From Thiocapsa marina 5811 (GTDB lineage Bacteria; Pseudomonadota; Gammaproteobacteria; Chromatiales; Chromatiaceae), in the NCBI RefSeq assembly GCF_000223985.1, contig NZ_AFWV01000005.1, positions 248,001-312,000 on the forward strand: a stretch of DNA of 64,000 bases, written 5' to 3'. Positions 50,800 to 59,279 of this stretch are shown one piece after another. Below the pieces are notes generated by a model. The model saw only the letters and a list, made by a program, of their open reading frames with translations, ran no database searches and was not told where the DNA came from. The position numbers and the translations under genes are program-made. Positions within the stretch are counted from its first letter, which is position 1. Each line of letters begins with the position of its first letter.

Positions 50800-53793
50800 A
50801 TGCTCGCGAGACTGGTGAACTTCGAAACCAAGGTGACGCTGATCGCCGACAGCGGTGTTCAGTTCCTCGACTTCGGCTTGACCCTCGCGTTGCGCAAGGC
50901 CCTGCCGGGAGAGTTCGTGGTGCAGGAGAGCAACCGCTCGCTCGCGCGCCTGCTCTACGACGAGCGCACCAACCAGCTCTACTGGCCCGACCGTCCGGGC
51001 ATTCCGCTGAAGTCTCAACTGAGCGTGCCGGTCGACGACTCGGCACGCCTGCTCGACGGCATCTGGCTGCCGGTGCCGGTGCTGCGCCTGCACCCGCCGA
51101 GACGCTTCGCGACGGGGCCGGAGACCTGGGCACGGCTGCGGCTCTTAGCCCTGTCCGCGGAGGAGGCGGCGGCGACCGATCACACCCATCGGCTCACCCT
51201 CGCCATCGACACCAACCTGCTCCCCGATGCCGAGGACCTGCGCTATCTGGCGCCGACCGAGGCCGATGTCGGCGCGGGCGCGGCCTTCGCCTTCGCGTAC
51301 CGCGCGCACGAGATCGGCTGGTTTCCGGAGCTGCCCTGGGTGGCGGGCTGGATCCAGGAGGTCTTCGACGAGCGCGCCGGCCCGCGCCTGCGTCTGCCGC
51401 CCGAGGACGTGGAGGCGGAGCGCGAGCGTCTTGCCCACCATGCCCATTATCTCAACCTGCTCGCGGTGATCGGCGAGGCCGGCTGTATCCCCGAGATCAA
51501 GCTGCTCGGCAACAAGGCGACCGACGTGCAGCCGGCTGTGCCGGTCGACATGGTGCTTGACGTCGGCAACTCGCGCACCTGCGGTATCCTGATCGAGCAG
51601 CACGCCAAAGAGGGCGACGTCCTGGGACGCCGTTACGAGCTGGAGCTGCGCGACCTGTCGCAGCCGCAGCACCGCTACAACGAGCCCTTCGAGAGCCGCG
51701 TCGAGCTGGCCCAAGCGACCTTCGGCAAGGAGCACTGGGCGCACAAGAGCGGACGCGCCGGGGCCTTCCTCTGGCCGACCATCGCCCGTGTCGGTCCCGA
51801 GGCGGCCCGCATGGCCGGACGCCGTCGCGGCACCGAAGGGGCCACCGGCATCTCCAGCCCCAAACGCTATCTCTGGGACGAGGACCGCTTCGACACCGGC
51901 TGGCGCTTCAACAGCGCCTTCGTGCGCACCGAGATCGAGCCGATGGCCACGGCCGCGCCCTTCTGCAATCTCATCAACGAGGTCGGTACCGCGCTCTACA
52001 CCTTGCCCGAGGCCGACCGCATGCCGGTCTTCATGCCGCACTACTCGCGCAGCGCCATGATGATGTTCATGCTGGCCGAGGTCCTGACCCAGGCGCTCTG
52101 CCAGATCAACAGCCCGGCGCAGCGTCTGCGCATGCCCACGGCGGATCTGCCGCGGCATCTGCGCACGCTCATCCTGACCATCCCGCCCTCGATGCCCAAG
52201 CAGGAGCGCGATCTCTTCGCCGAACGGATGCACCAGGCCGTCGGGCTGGTCTGGAAGGCGTTCGGCTGGCACCCCGAGGACGCACCGACCGAGGGTCCCG
52301 GCGCGGAGCTGGCCTGGCCTCCCTTCCCGGCCATCGAGGTGCGCTGGGACGAGGCGACCTGCAGTCAGGCGGTCTATCTCTACAGCGAGATCCAGAACAC
52401 CTTCGCCGGGAGGGCGGAGGAGCTCTTCGCCATCGCCGGCCGAGCACGCGATGCCGAGACCGGGGGACAAACCGCAGGTGAGGGGCCGCGCCTGCGCATC
52501 GCGACCGTGGACATCGGCGGCGGTACGACGGACCTCGTCATCAACGACTATCTGCTCGAAGGCGGCCGCACGGGTGCGAATCGTACCATCGTGCCGGAGC
52601 AGCGCTTTCGCGACGGCTTCAAGGTCGCCGGCGACGACATCCTGCTCGAGGTCATCGGAGCGACCCTGGTGCCGGCCATCAAGGAGGCGGTGATCGGCGC
52701 CGGGGTCGACGAGCCCGACGCACTGCTCTCGCGCCTGATCGGCGCGGATCCCGTCGATGTCCAGGAGGGGATGCTCCGCCAGCAGTTGGCGTTGCAGGTG
52801 CTCTACCCGGCCGGGCTCGCGGTGCTGAAGGCCTACGAGCGCTTCGATCCGGTCCACGGCAGCGAGCCGCAGACCCTAGCGCTCTCCGATCTGGTCGCCG
52901 AGATCAGCCTGGAGCACCCGACCGATGCCGTCCTGGACTGGTTTGCCGACGGCGTGCGCGATGCGACGGGCGGGACGGTCACCGGCTTCTCGCTGCTGGA
53001 CTGCCCGGTTCGGCTCGATCTGGACCGCACCCATCAGTTGTTCATGGAAGAGCGCCTCGAGGTCACCCGCGCCGTGCGCTCCCTGTGCGAGATCGCGCAC
53101 CTCTACGACTGCGACCTGCTGCTGCTGACCGGGCGCCCGTCGCGCTTGCCGGGCTTCCAGGCACTGGTGCGCGCACTCCTGCCCTTGCCGCCGGATCGGA
53201 TCATCGCGATGCACGACTATCGCACCGGCGCCTGGTATCCCTTCAATCGACGCGGCCGCATCGCGGATCCCAAGACCACGGCCGCGGTCGGCGCCATGCT
53301 CTGTCTGCTGGGGCAGGGGCGTCTGCCCAACTTCTCATTCCGAGCCAACGCCTTCCGCCCCTACTCGACGATCCGCTATCTCGGCATGATCGACCGCAAC
53401 CGGATGATCAAGGCCGGCGATGTCTATTACAGCGACGTCGACCTCGACGACCCCGAGTACCAGTTGCCCGAGACCACCATCCCCATGACCGGGGTGATGC
53501 ACATCGGTTATCGTCAACTCGCCGCCGAGCGTTGGGGTGCCCAGCCGCTCTATCTGCTCGACTTCGCCGACGACGAGGTCCGCCGTCTGCTCTACACCCA
53601 GGGCGGCGTGCTCCAGGTGCGCCTGGAGCGGATGCGCGGCGTGAATGCCGAGCGGTTCCGAGTCGCCGCCGTCGAGCTGGAAGGCGGACGTGCCTTCGGT
53701 CGCGGTGTCGTCGCCCTGAAGCTCAACACACTGACCAGCATCGGGTTCGATCAGGACAGCTATTGGCTCGACAGCGGGTCGATCCTCAGGTGA
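50800..53793 (+). CDS. srfB: SrfB family protein (Hsp70/actin-fold ATPase-like)
   Basis: The 997-residue protein has two phosphate-binding motifs of the ASKHA fold: MVLDVGNSRTCGILIEQ (about 251) and ATVDIGGGTTDLVIND (about 567), plus LLLTGRPSRLPGFQALVRAL (about 775), the adenosine motif. It therefore resembles a large Hsp70/MreB-like ATPase with long insertions. No signal or membrane segment is seen, so it is cytoplasmic and could act on the cytoplasmic faces of the two SrfA-type proteins. Its ribosome site is poor (TTTAGG in a repeat). It is followed after 20 bp by the MscS-type gene. No srfC gene is in the window. Confidence 0.88.
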   Translation: MLARLVNFETKVTLIADSGVQFLDFGLTLALRKALPGEFVVQESNRSLARLLYDERTNQLYWPDRPGIPLKSQLSVPVDDSARLLDGIWLPVPVLRLHPPRRFATGPETWARLRLLALSAEEAAATDHTHRLTLAIDTNLLPDAEDLRYLAPTEADVGAGAAFAFAYRAHEIGWFPELPWVAGWIQEVFDERAGPRLRLPPEDVEAERERLAHHAHYLNLLAVIGEAGCIPEIKLLGNKATDVQPAVPVDMVLDVGNSRTCGILIEQHAKEGDVLGRRYELELRDLSQPQHRYNEPFESRVELAQATFGKEHWAHKSGRAGAFLWPTIARVGPEAARMAGRRRGTEGATGISSPKRYLWDEDRFDTGWRFNSAFVRTEIEPMATAAPFCNLINEVGTALYTLPEADRMPVFMPHYSRSAMMMFMLAEVLTQALCQINSPAQRLRMPTADLPRHLRTLILTIPPSMPKQERDLFAERMHQAVGLVWKAFGWHPEDAPTEGPGAELAWPPFPAIEVRWDEATCSQAVYLYSEIQNTFAGRAEELFAIAGRARDAETGGQTAGEGPRLRIATVDIGGGTTDLVINDYLLEGGRTGANRTIVPEQRFRDGFKVAGDDILLEVIGATLVPAIKEAVIGAGVDEPDALLSRLIGADPVDVQEGMLRQQLALQVLYPAGLAVLKAYERFDPVHGSEPQTLALSDLVAEISLEHPTDAVLDWFADGVRDATGGTVTGFSLLDCPVRLDLDRTHQLFMEERLEVTRAVRSLCEIAHLYDCDLLLLTGRPSRLPGFQALVRALLPLPPDRIIAMHDYRTGAWYPFNRRGRIADPKTTAAVGAMLCLLGQGRLPNFSFRANAFRPYSTIRYLGMIDRNRMIKAGDVYYSDVDLDDPEYQLPETTIPMTGVMHIGYRQLAAERWGAQPLYLLDFADDEVRRLLYTQGGVLQVRLERMRGVNAERFRVAAVELEGGRAFGRGVVALKLNTLTSIGFDQDSYWLDSGSILR

Positions 53794-53813
53794 GGCTCAA
53801 ACAGCGAGGTGTC

Positions 53814-55547
53814 ATGCACCGAGACACGACGAATCTTCGAATCGTCACGGCTGCGGCCATCCTGCTGGTCCTTGGTCTGCCGTTGCCGTCAATCGCCCAA
53901 AACCAGGCGCCCGACGGTCTTCCGGATGCATCCCGGCCCGAGTCATCCCCGATTGGGACCCCGTTCGGTACGCGCGATGCCGCGTCGCTCCAATCGCTCG
54001 AAGCACTTCACAAAGCATTGTCGAGTCAGGAAAAACAGGTTGCGGAGACGCAGCGCCGGCTGATTGCGGCGGAGGATGATGTGACCAGGCAAGCGCTCGC
54101 CGATGAGCTTCGCGAGCTCAGGGAACAGCTCGACGAGCAGCGCCGGCAGTTCGAGCGTTTCGCCCTGGAGATCGATCTCCGGCCCTTTAACGACGAGGTC
54201 GATCAACCCTTCGATTGGCAGGAAGAGCTCAACAAGCTGCTCAAGCCGATCCTGGCCGAGTTGGAGAGTGCGACTGCGGAGTCCCGCGCAATCGGCGAGC
54301 TGCGAGCCGAGCTCGATCAGGTCGATGAGCGCAGGGCGCTTGCCGAGAAAGCGGTCGCGAGCTTGGAGGGTCACCTCGCCGATGGTCCGTCCGATGATCT
54401 CAGGGTACGGATGGAGGAGCGGCTCGACCACTGGCAGCGCGTCGCCGACGATACCGCCAATCGCTACACCGCGCTCGATCTCCAGCTCGAGAATCGGCTC
54501 GAGCAGCGTCAATCCGTTCTGGACGAAACGACCGCGTATGCCAAGCGCTTCTTTCAGACCCGCGGACTGAATCTGCTCCTGGCCGTCGGCGCCTTCTGTG
54601 TGGTCTTCTTCGGGGTCAGATATCTATCCTCGTTGGTCGGTCGGCTCCAAGCATCGAAAAACGGCGAGGGGACGGCGCAAACGCGGTTCAGCAGTCGTCT
54701 GACCGCGTTGCTGTTGCATGTCTTCAGCGTGCTGGGCGGTTTGATCGCGATGATGCTGGTGTTCAACATGGCGGGCGATTGGTTCATGCTCGGCATCATC
54801 GTCATCTTTCTGATCGGCGTCGCCTGGGCCAGCATCAAGACGCTTCCGAGCCAGCTCGAAACCGTGCGGTTGGTCCTGAACATCGGCGCGGTCCGAGAGG
54901 GCGAGCGCATCCGGTTCAACGGTCTGCCCTATCGGGTCGAGGTGCTCGGCTTCCGGGTTCGTTTGGTCAATCCGCGGCTCGACGGCGGGCTCCAGGAGAT
55001 CCCGGTGAATGCATTGGTCGGACTCTATTCCCGACCCGCCGGGGCAGACGAGGATTGGTTCCCGACCCGAACCGATGACTGGGTCGAGCTCGCGGACGGG
55101 CGCATGGGGCAAGTGTCGCGACAGAGCCCGAGCGCCGTTCATCTCAGGGAGATCGGCGGCGAGGATGTCGTCTACCCGACCGACGTCTTCGTCGGTCTGA
55201 ACCCCCGCCGTTTGTCCGAGGGTTTCCGAATCGTTTCGGCCTTCGGGATCGATTATCGGCATCAAGCCATCGCGACCGCCGAGGTGCCCGAACGGATGCG
55301 CAAGAGGCTTGAGCAGGGGCTGCCCGACGTGATTCCGCGGGATCACATCAAGGCGGTTGCGGTCTATTTTCGGTCGGCCGGGGCCTCGTCCCTGGATTAC
55401 GAGATCCAGGTCGATCTGTTTGGCGAGGCCGCACGCCACATGCCGCTGATCCGCCACGCCATCCAGCGCATTCTGGTCGATGCCTGCAACGATCACGGAT
55501 GGGAGATTCCCTTCACCCAGATCACCCTGCATCAGGCGCCGGGCTGA
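53814..55547 (+). CDS. MscS family mechanosensitive channel with long periplasmic coiled coil
   Basis: The 577-residue protein has a signal peptide (IVTAAAILLVLGLPLPSIAQ). A helical region of about 210 residues follows, rich in Glu/Gln/Arg (ALADELRELREQLDEQRRQF), probably a periplasmic coiled coil. At least three membrane helices come next (LNLLLAVGAFCVVFFGVRYL, LHVFSVLGGLIAMMLVFNMA, WFMLGIIVIFLIGVAWASIK). The C-terminal region has an MscS-like beta domain (REGERIRFNGLPYRVEVLGF, LQEIPVNALVG) and the alpha/beta end. Large KefA-like MscS relatives open under membrane tension. GAGG precedes ATG 53814. It ends 26 bp inside the convergent oxygenase gene. Confidence 0.82.
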   Translation: MHRDTTNLRIVTAAAILLVLGLPLPSIAQNQAPDGLPDASRPESSPIGTPFGTRDAASLQSLEALHKALSSQEKQVAETQRRLIAAEDDVTRQALADELRELREQLDEQRRQFERFALEIDLRPFNDEVDQPFDWQEELNKLLKPILAELESATAESRAIGELRAELDQVDERRALAEKAVASLEGHLADGPSDDLRVRMEERLDHWQRVADDTANRYTALDLQLENRLEQRQSVLDETTAYAKRFFQTRGLNLLLAVGAFCVVFFGVRYLSSLVGRLQASKNGEGTAQTRFSSRLTALLLHVFSVLGGLIAMMLVFNMAGDWFMLGIIVIFLIGVAWASIKTLPSQLETVRLVLNIGAVREGERIRFNGLPYRVEVLGFRVRLVNPRLDGGLQEIPVNALVGLYSRPAGADEDWFPTRTDDWVELADGRMGQVSRQSPSAVHLREIGGEDVVYPTDVFVGLNPRRLSEGFRIVSAFGIDYRHQAIATAEVPERMRKRLEQGLPDVIPRDHIKAVAVYFRSAGASSLDYEIQVDLFGEAARHMPLIRHAIQRILVDACNDHGWEIPFTQITLHQAPG

Positions 55548-57459
55548 GGCTGGACTCGACGGCCGTTTCGGCGAGGCACACGGCGAGCTTCAGGAGATGC
55601 TCGAAGGCCTGTCGCGCCAGATCGGGGTCGATGTGCTCGAGCCCGCTCAGGAGATTCGCGACCAGAGCACCGGTCGGCTCGGTGCCGGTCGATGCGTCGA
55701 GATACCGGTAGGCATCGACGGGGGATTGCGCGGCGCGTGGGCCGGGGAGGGCGCGCACGAGTGCCTCGGCGGCCGGGCGCAAGGTTTCGGTCGTCCCGAT
55801 TCCGATCCCGGCCCGGGTCTCGATGACCCGGTTCGCGGCGCGCGCGAGCAGCTCGGCGCAGGCGATCGGTTTGGTCAGTGCATTCCCCGCGATGATGTCG
55901 TGGATCAGCCGGTGCGCACGCTCGGGCGGGAGGGCGGCGAGCGCTTCGACGAGTGCCGGATTGTCGGTTGCACCGTAGGCCCCGGCGGCCATCGCTCCGC
56001 CCGCAAAGGCGTCGATCTCGGCGAGGTCGCCCAAGGCCGCGAGGTGCTTCAAGTAGGCCGCCGCCGCGCCGTCCTCGCTGGCCCGGCATCGGACCCAGTC
56101 CGAGTCGGGCCAATCGATTCGAATCCGTTCGGCGAGCTGGCGGGCCTCCTCCCGGAGCGGCGACTGAGGATCGGCACCGGCCTCTCGCCAGTGCCGCACC
56201 AGATCGCCGAGGAAGGGGACGCTGACCTCCAGTCCGCCTTGGCTCACCACGGCCGCGCGATGGGTGCGCGGCCAGACGACGAGGGCGGCGCGTTGATAGA
56301 GTCGATCGAAGCTGACCCCTTCGTTTCCGGTGGCCTCCTGAAACTCGATCTCGTTCGGCTCCAAGTCGTCGAAGGCGCCGGGCGGGGAAAGCTCCTCCAG
56401 CTCGAAGGGCAACGGACCCAGGTCCGGATGGCTCCCGTCGGGATGGCGCCAGGTATCGACGATCTGATGGCTTTCGTCGACCTCGCCGACCTCGAAATCA
56501 TCCTCGTCGTGACGGCCCCAGTAGCCGCCGCCGGTGTGTTCCGCCCAACCGGATTCGTTAATCGAGACCAGTGCGAGAAAGAGGTCGCAATCGGCCTCCC
56601 GCGCGGCGCCAACCAGGAGACCCGCGGCGGCCGCATCGGCGCCCTTGAGCCGATCGAACCCGATCTCGGCCGGGGTGTAGGCGTGCTCCAGAGGATAGAT
56701 GAGTTTCGTGAGGGTCGGCTCGGCCGACTCGCCCGCCCTGGGCGTGCCCCATGACTGCAGCAGCTTGACCGCCCATTGGTGCTCGCGATCATAGTCCGGC
56801 GGTCCGAGCGGCTGATCCTCTCCGGTGCGGATGAGGTTATAGACGAGGGCCAGCCGGTAACCCGAGACTACCGGCAGAACCTCATGGAGACAGTCCGCAT
56901 AGAAGGCCGCGAAGGCCACCTCGGAGGGCTCGTCCCGACGCAGATCCAGGCGCACCTCGCGACCCCGATGACGCACCAGCAGTTCGCCGCCGCGATGCTC
57001 CGAAGGCAGGACGACCACGAGCGTCGCGAACATGCCGGGCGCCTTCTCGCTGTCGCGGTGGCTGATGAAGAAACTGCCGGTGTCGTAGACCAGTAGCTTG
57101 TAGAGCTCGGCCGTGACCGCTCCGTTCACCCCGAGTCCGGCCGTTGCCCGGGCGACCATGGTCTCTAGGTCTCGCGCCCACGCCTTGCCCGAGATATGCA
57201 CTCGTGCGCCGTCGATCTGCCAGGTCCGGCGCACCCCGGTGTCGACCAGGGTCTCGGTGCCCCGCCCGTAGGGCGCCTGCTCCGCTTGGGCGACGAGGGC
57301 CTCCGCCTGCGCGGCCAGGAGCGGGAGCGACAGGGCGCCGACGCCATCGACCTGGATGCGCGGCGGATGCATGTCGACGGTGCCGGCCGCGTAGAAGTCG
57401 CCGGGCCGTTCGACCTCGCCGAGAAGTGTCGCCAGTGATCGGGTGAGTTGAGCGCTCAT
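55522..57459 (-). CDS. 2-oxoglutarate/Fe(II)-dependent oxygenase-like protein with long C-terminal region
   Basis: The 645-residue protein has an N-terminal prolyl-4-hydroxylase-like fold. The Fe ligands are H-x-D in SFFISHRDSEKAPGMFATLV, the strand HRGGELLVRHRGREV follows, and the distal His is in YADCLHEVLPVVSGYRLALV, with the Arg two strands on (SGYR) for 2-oxoglutarate. The 400 residues beyond, including acidic HDEDDFEVGEVDESHQIVDT and helical repeats, match no domain I know. Similar proteins are annotated only as 2OG-Fe(II) oxygenases. AAGAGG lies 4 bases before ATG 57459. It overlaps the MscS gene end by 26 bp, tail to tail. Confidence 0.82.
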   Translation of the reverse strand: MSAQLTRSLATLLGEVERPGDFYAAGTVDMHPPRIQVDGVGALSLPLLAAQAEALVAQAEQAPYGRGTETLVDTGVRRTWQIDGARVHISGKAWARDLETMVARATAGLGVNGAVTAELYKLLVYDTGSFFISHRDSEKAPGMFATLVVVLPSEHRGGELLVRHRGREVRLDLRRDEPSEVAFAAFYADCLHEVLPVVSGYRLALVYNLIRTGEDQPLGPPDYDREHQWAVKLLQSWGTPRAGESAEPTLTKLIYPLEHAYTPAEIGFDRLKGADAAAAGLLVGAAREADCDLFLALVSINESGWAEHTGGGYWGRHDEDDFEVGEVDESHQIVDTWRHPDGSHPDLGPLPFELEELSPPGAFDDLEPNEIEFQEATGNEGVSFDRLYQRAALVVWPRTHRAAVVSQGGLEVSVPFLGDLVRHWREAGADPQSPLREEARQLAERIRIDWPDSDWVRCRASEDGAAAAYLKHLAALGDLAEIDAFAGGAMAAGAYGATDNPALVEALAALPPERAHRLIHDIIAGNALTKPIACAELLARAANRVIETRAGIGIGTTETLRPAAEALVRALPGPRAAQSPVDAYRYLDASTGTEPTGALVANLLSGLEHIDPDLARQAFEHLLKLAVCLAETAVESSLSPAPDAG

Positions 57460-57468
57460 GTGACCTCT

Positions 57469-57662
57469 TAAACCGCGCCCGGCGCGGTATGCGATGTTTT
57501 TGGATGGCATCGGCCCCGGCCGATTTGACGAGTGCCGGAGCCGGCGCGGTCTAAGCGATTAAAAAATATATTATTTTAAACCGCGTCCCTGCCAAAGGCT
57601 GTGCATGAACCAAACGTCGAACTCTCTCGAAAATTCAGCATCTCGCTCCGGACGCGGTTTAG
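57469..57662. repeat. Dispersed palindromic repeat, alpha plus beta units (copy 7)
   Basis: Alpha (57469-57554) runs TAAACCGCGCCCGGCGCGGT to GGCGCGGTCTAA. The linker AGCGATTAAAAAATATATTA follows. Beta (57577-57662) runs TAAACCGCGTCC to GGACGCGGTTTAG. It lies between the divergent oxygenase and cytochrome c' genes; the remaining 284 bp to 57946 hold no gene. Confidence 0.88.
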
Positions 57663-57946
57663 GTAAAGAGAACGTATCGAAGCCGCGGATGCCTGCCTTC
57701 GGTGCCGATCGGAGCAGCCCGAAAACCGATCGGGATCTTGCCACCGATCCCACCGGGTTTCATTACTCGTGCGAGCCGGTCCGGCGGCCTTGCTCGGGCT
57801 GGCAAGCCGGCCGGCATGGGTTATCATGCACCGGCCTTTGATGCTCGGTCAGCGGCGTTTATCGACACTCGGGGTACTGGAATTTGCCGCCGGGCTCCCC
57901 CACGTTGCACCGGGCGCGGAAATCAAACCAACATGGAGACAGCCGA

Positions 57947-58411
57947 ATGAACCGAATCCTAGCCAGCACCGTCCTCGGGATCGCCGCCCTGGGCGTCGCC
58001 AGCACGGCACTTGCCGACCTCAAGCCCGAGGAGCAGATCCAGTACCGTCAGGCCGGCTACAGCTTCATGAGCTGGAACATGGGCAAGATCAAGTCGAACC
58101 TGGAAGGCGACTACAACGCGGAGCAGGTCGCCGCAGCCGCGAACGCGATCGCCGCCATCGCCAACTCCGGGATGGGCGCACTCTATGGGCCGGGCACCGA
58201 TAAGGATGTGGGCAACGTCAAGACGCGGGTCAAGCCGGAGCTCTTCACGAACATGGAAGACGTCGGCAAGATCGCCGGGAACTTCGTCGCCGCTGCCGAC
58301 AATCTTTCCAAGGTCGCTGCCGGAGGCGATCAGGTCGAGGTCTCCAACGCCTTCGGCAAACTCGGCGAAACCTGCAAGGCCTGTCACGACGAGTACCGCA
58401 TGAAGGACTGA
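57947..58411 (+). CDS. cycP: Cytochrome c' (cytochrome c prime)
   Basis: The 154-residue periplasmic four-helix-bundle haem protein has a signal peptide (ILASTVLGIAALGVASTALA). The mature protein begins DLKPEEQIQYRQAGYSFMSW, closely matching cytochromes c' of purple sulfur bacteria, and the haem site CKACH (Cys143, Cys146, His147) is near the C terminus in TCKACHDEYRMKD. It binds NO and probably protects against nitrosative stress. GGAG lies 9 bases before the ATG. A strong terminator follows, so it is transcribed alone. It is the best lineage clue in the window. Confidence 0.97.
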   Translation: MNRILASTVLGIAALGVASTALADLKPEEQIQYRQAGYSFMSWNMGKIKSNLEGDYNAEQVAAAANAIAAIANSGMGALYGPGTDKDVGNVKTRVKPELFTNMEDVGKIAGNFVAAADNLSKVAAGGDQVEVSNAFGKLGETCKACHDEYRMKD

Positions 58412-58437
58412 TCCGCGATCCTCGACGGTTCGCGACG

Positions 58438-58462
58438 AGGCCGCCGCGTTGGCGGCCTTTTT
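58438..58462 (+). terminator. Rho-independent terminator after cytochrome c'
   Basis: AGGCCGCC and GGCGGCCT pair around GCGTT and are followed by TTTTT, 26 bp after the cycP stop codon. This is a classical terminator. Confidence 0.92.
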
Positions 58463-58486
58463 CATGACGGCTGCAGGGGTCCACGC

Positions 58487-59266
58487 ATGCTTGGCTTCAA
58501 GGCAATCATCTTCGACGTCGACGGAACGCTCGCCGACACCGAGCGAGACGGACATCGCCCGGCCTTCAATGCGGCCTTTGCGGAGGCCGGTTTGGATTGG
58601 GTGTGGGATGCGGAACGCTACGGCGAGCTCCTGCGGGTGACGGGCGGCAAGGAGCGGATTGCGACCTACATCGCGGAGGAGGGGATCGGTCTGGATCCGT
58701 CGCTCGACGCGGCGGAGATGATCGCCGGACTGCATCGCGCGAAGACCCGTCACTATGTCTCGATGCTCGAAGGCGGCGCGATTCCGCTGCGACCGGGCGT
58801 GCTGCGCTTGTTGCGCGAGGCGCGCGATGCGGGTATCCGTCTGGCGATCGCGACCACGACGACGCCCGAGAACGTCAGCGTGCTCTTGGACAACGCAGGC
58901 GAGCCGGGACTGCGCGATTGGTTCGAGGTGATTGCTGCCGGCGATGTCGTGCCCGCGAAGAAGCCCGCGCCCGACATCTTCCTGCTGGCCCTCTCCGAGC
59001 TCGGGCTCGACGCGGCGGATTGCGTCGCGGTCGAGGATTCGGACAACGGGGTTCGCTCCGCCCTCGGCGCCGGCTTGCGTGCCCTTTTGGTCACGGTGAA
59101 CGATTACACCGCGGGACAGGATCTGAGCGACGCACCCCTCGTGGTGGATCATCTCGGGGAGCCGGATCGTCCTGCACGCGCCCTGATCGGCGACTTGGGC
59201 AACAGTCGGATGGTGGATCTCGAGTCGCTCGACCGGATGCATCGCGCCGCCTTCGGTCGGGGCTGA
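58487..59266 (+). CDS. cbbY: HAD-family phosphatase of the CbbY type
   Basis: The 259-residue haloacid-dehalogenase-fold phosphatase has motif I IIFDVDGTLADTERDGHRPA (nucleophile and general-acid Asp pair), motif II IAIATTTTPENV (Thr), motif III in AKKPAPDIFLLAL (Lys), and motif IV in VAVEDSDNGVRSALGAGL. The TERDGHR cap segment is characteristic of CbbY, which removes xylulose-1,5-bisphosphate, an inhibitor of RubisCO. That fits a carbon-fixing host, although cbb genes are not in this window. Confidence 0.88.
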   Translation: MLGFKAIIFDVDGTLADTERDGHRPAFNAAFAEAGLDWVWDAERYGELLRVTGGKERIATYIAEEGIGLDPSLDAAEMIAGLHRAKTRHYVSMLEGGAIPLRPGVLRLLREARDAGIRLAIATTTTPENVSVLLDNAGEPGLRDWFEVIAAGDVVPAKKPAPDIFLLALSELGLDAADCVAVEDSDNGVRSALGAGLRALLVTVNDYTAGQDLSDAPLVVDHLGEPDRPARALIGDLGNSRMVDLESLDRMHRAAFGRG

Positions 59267-59279
59267 GTCGAGCTGCGCG

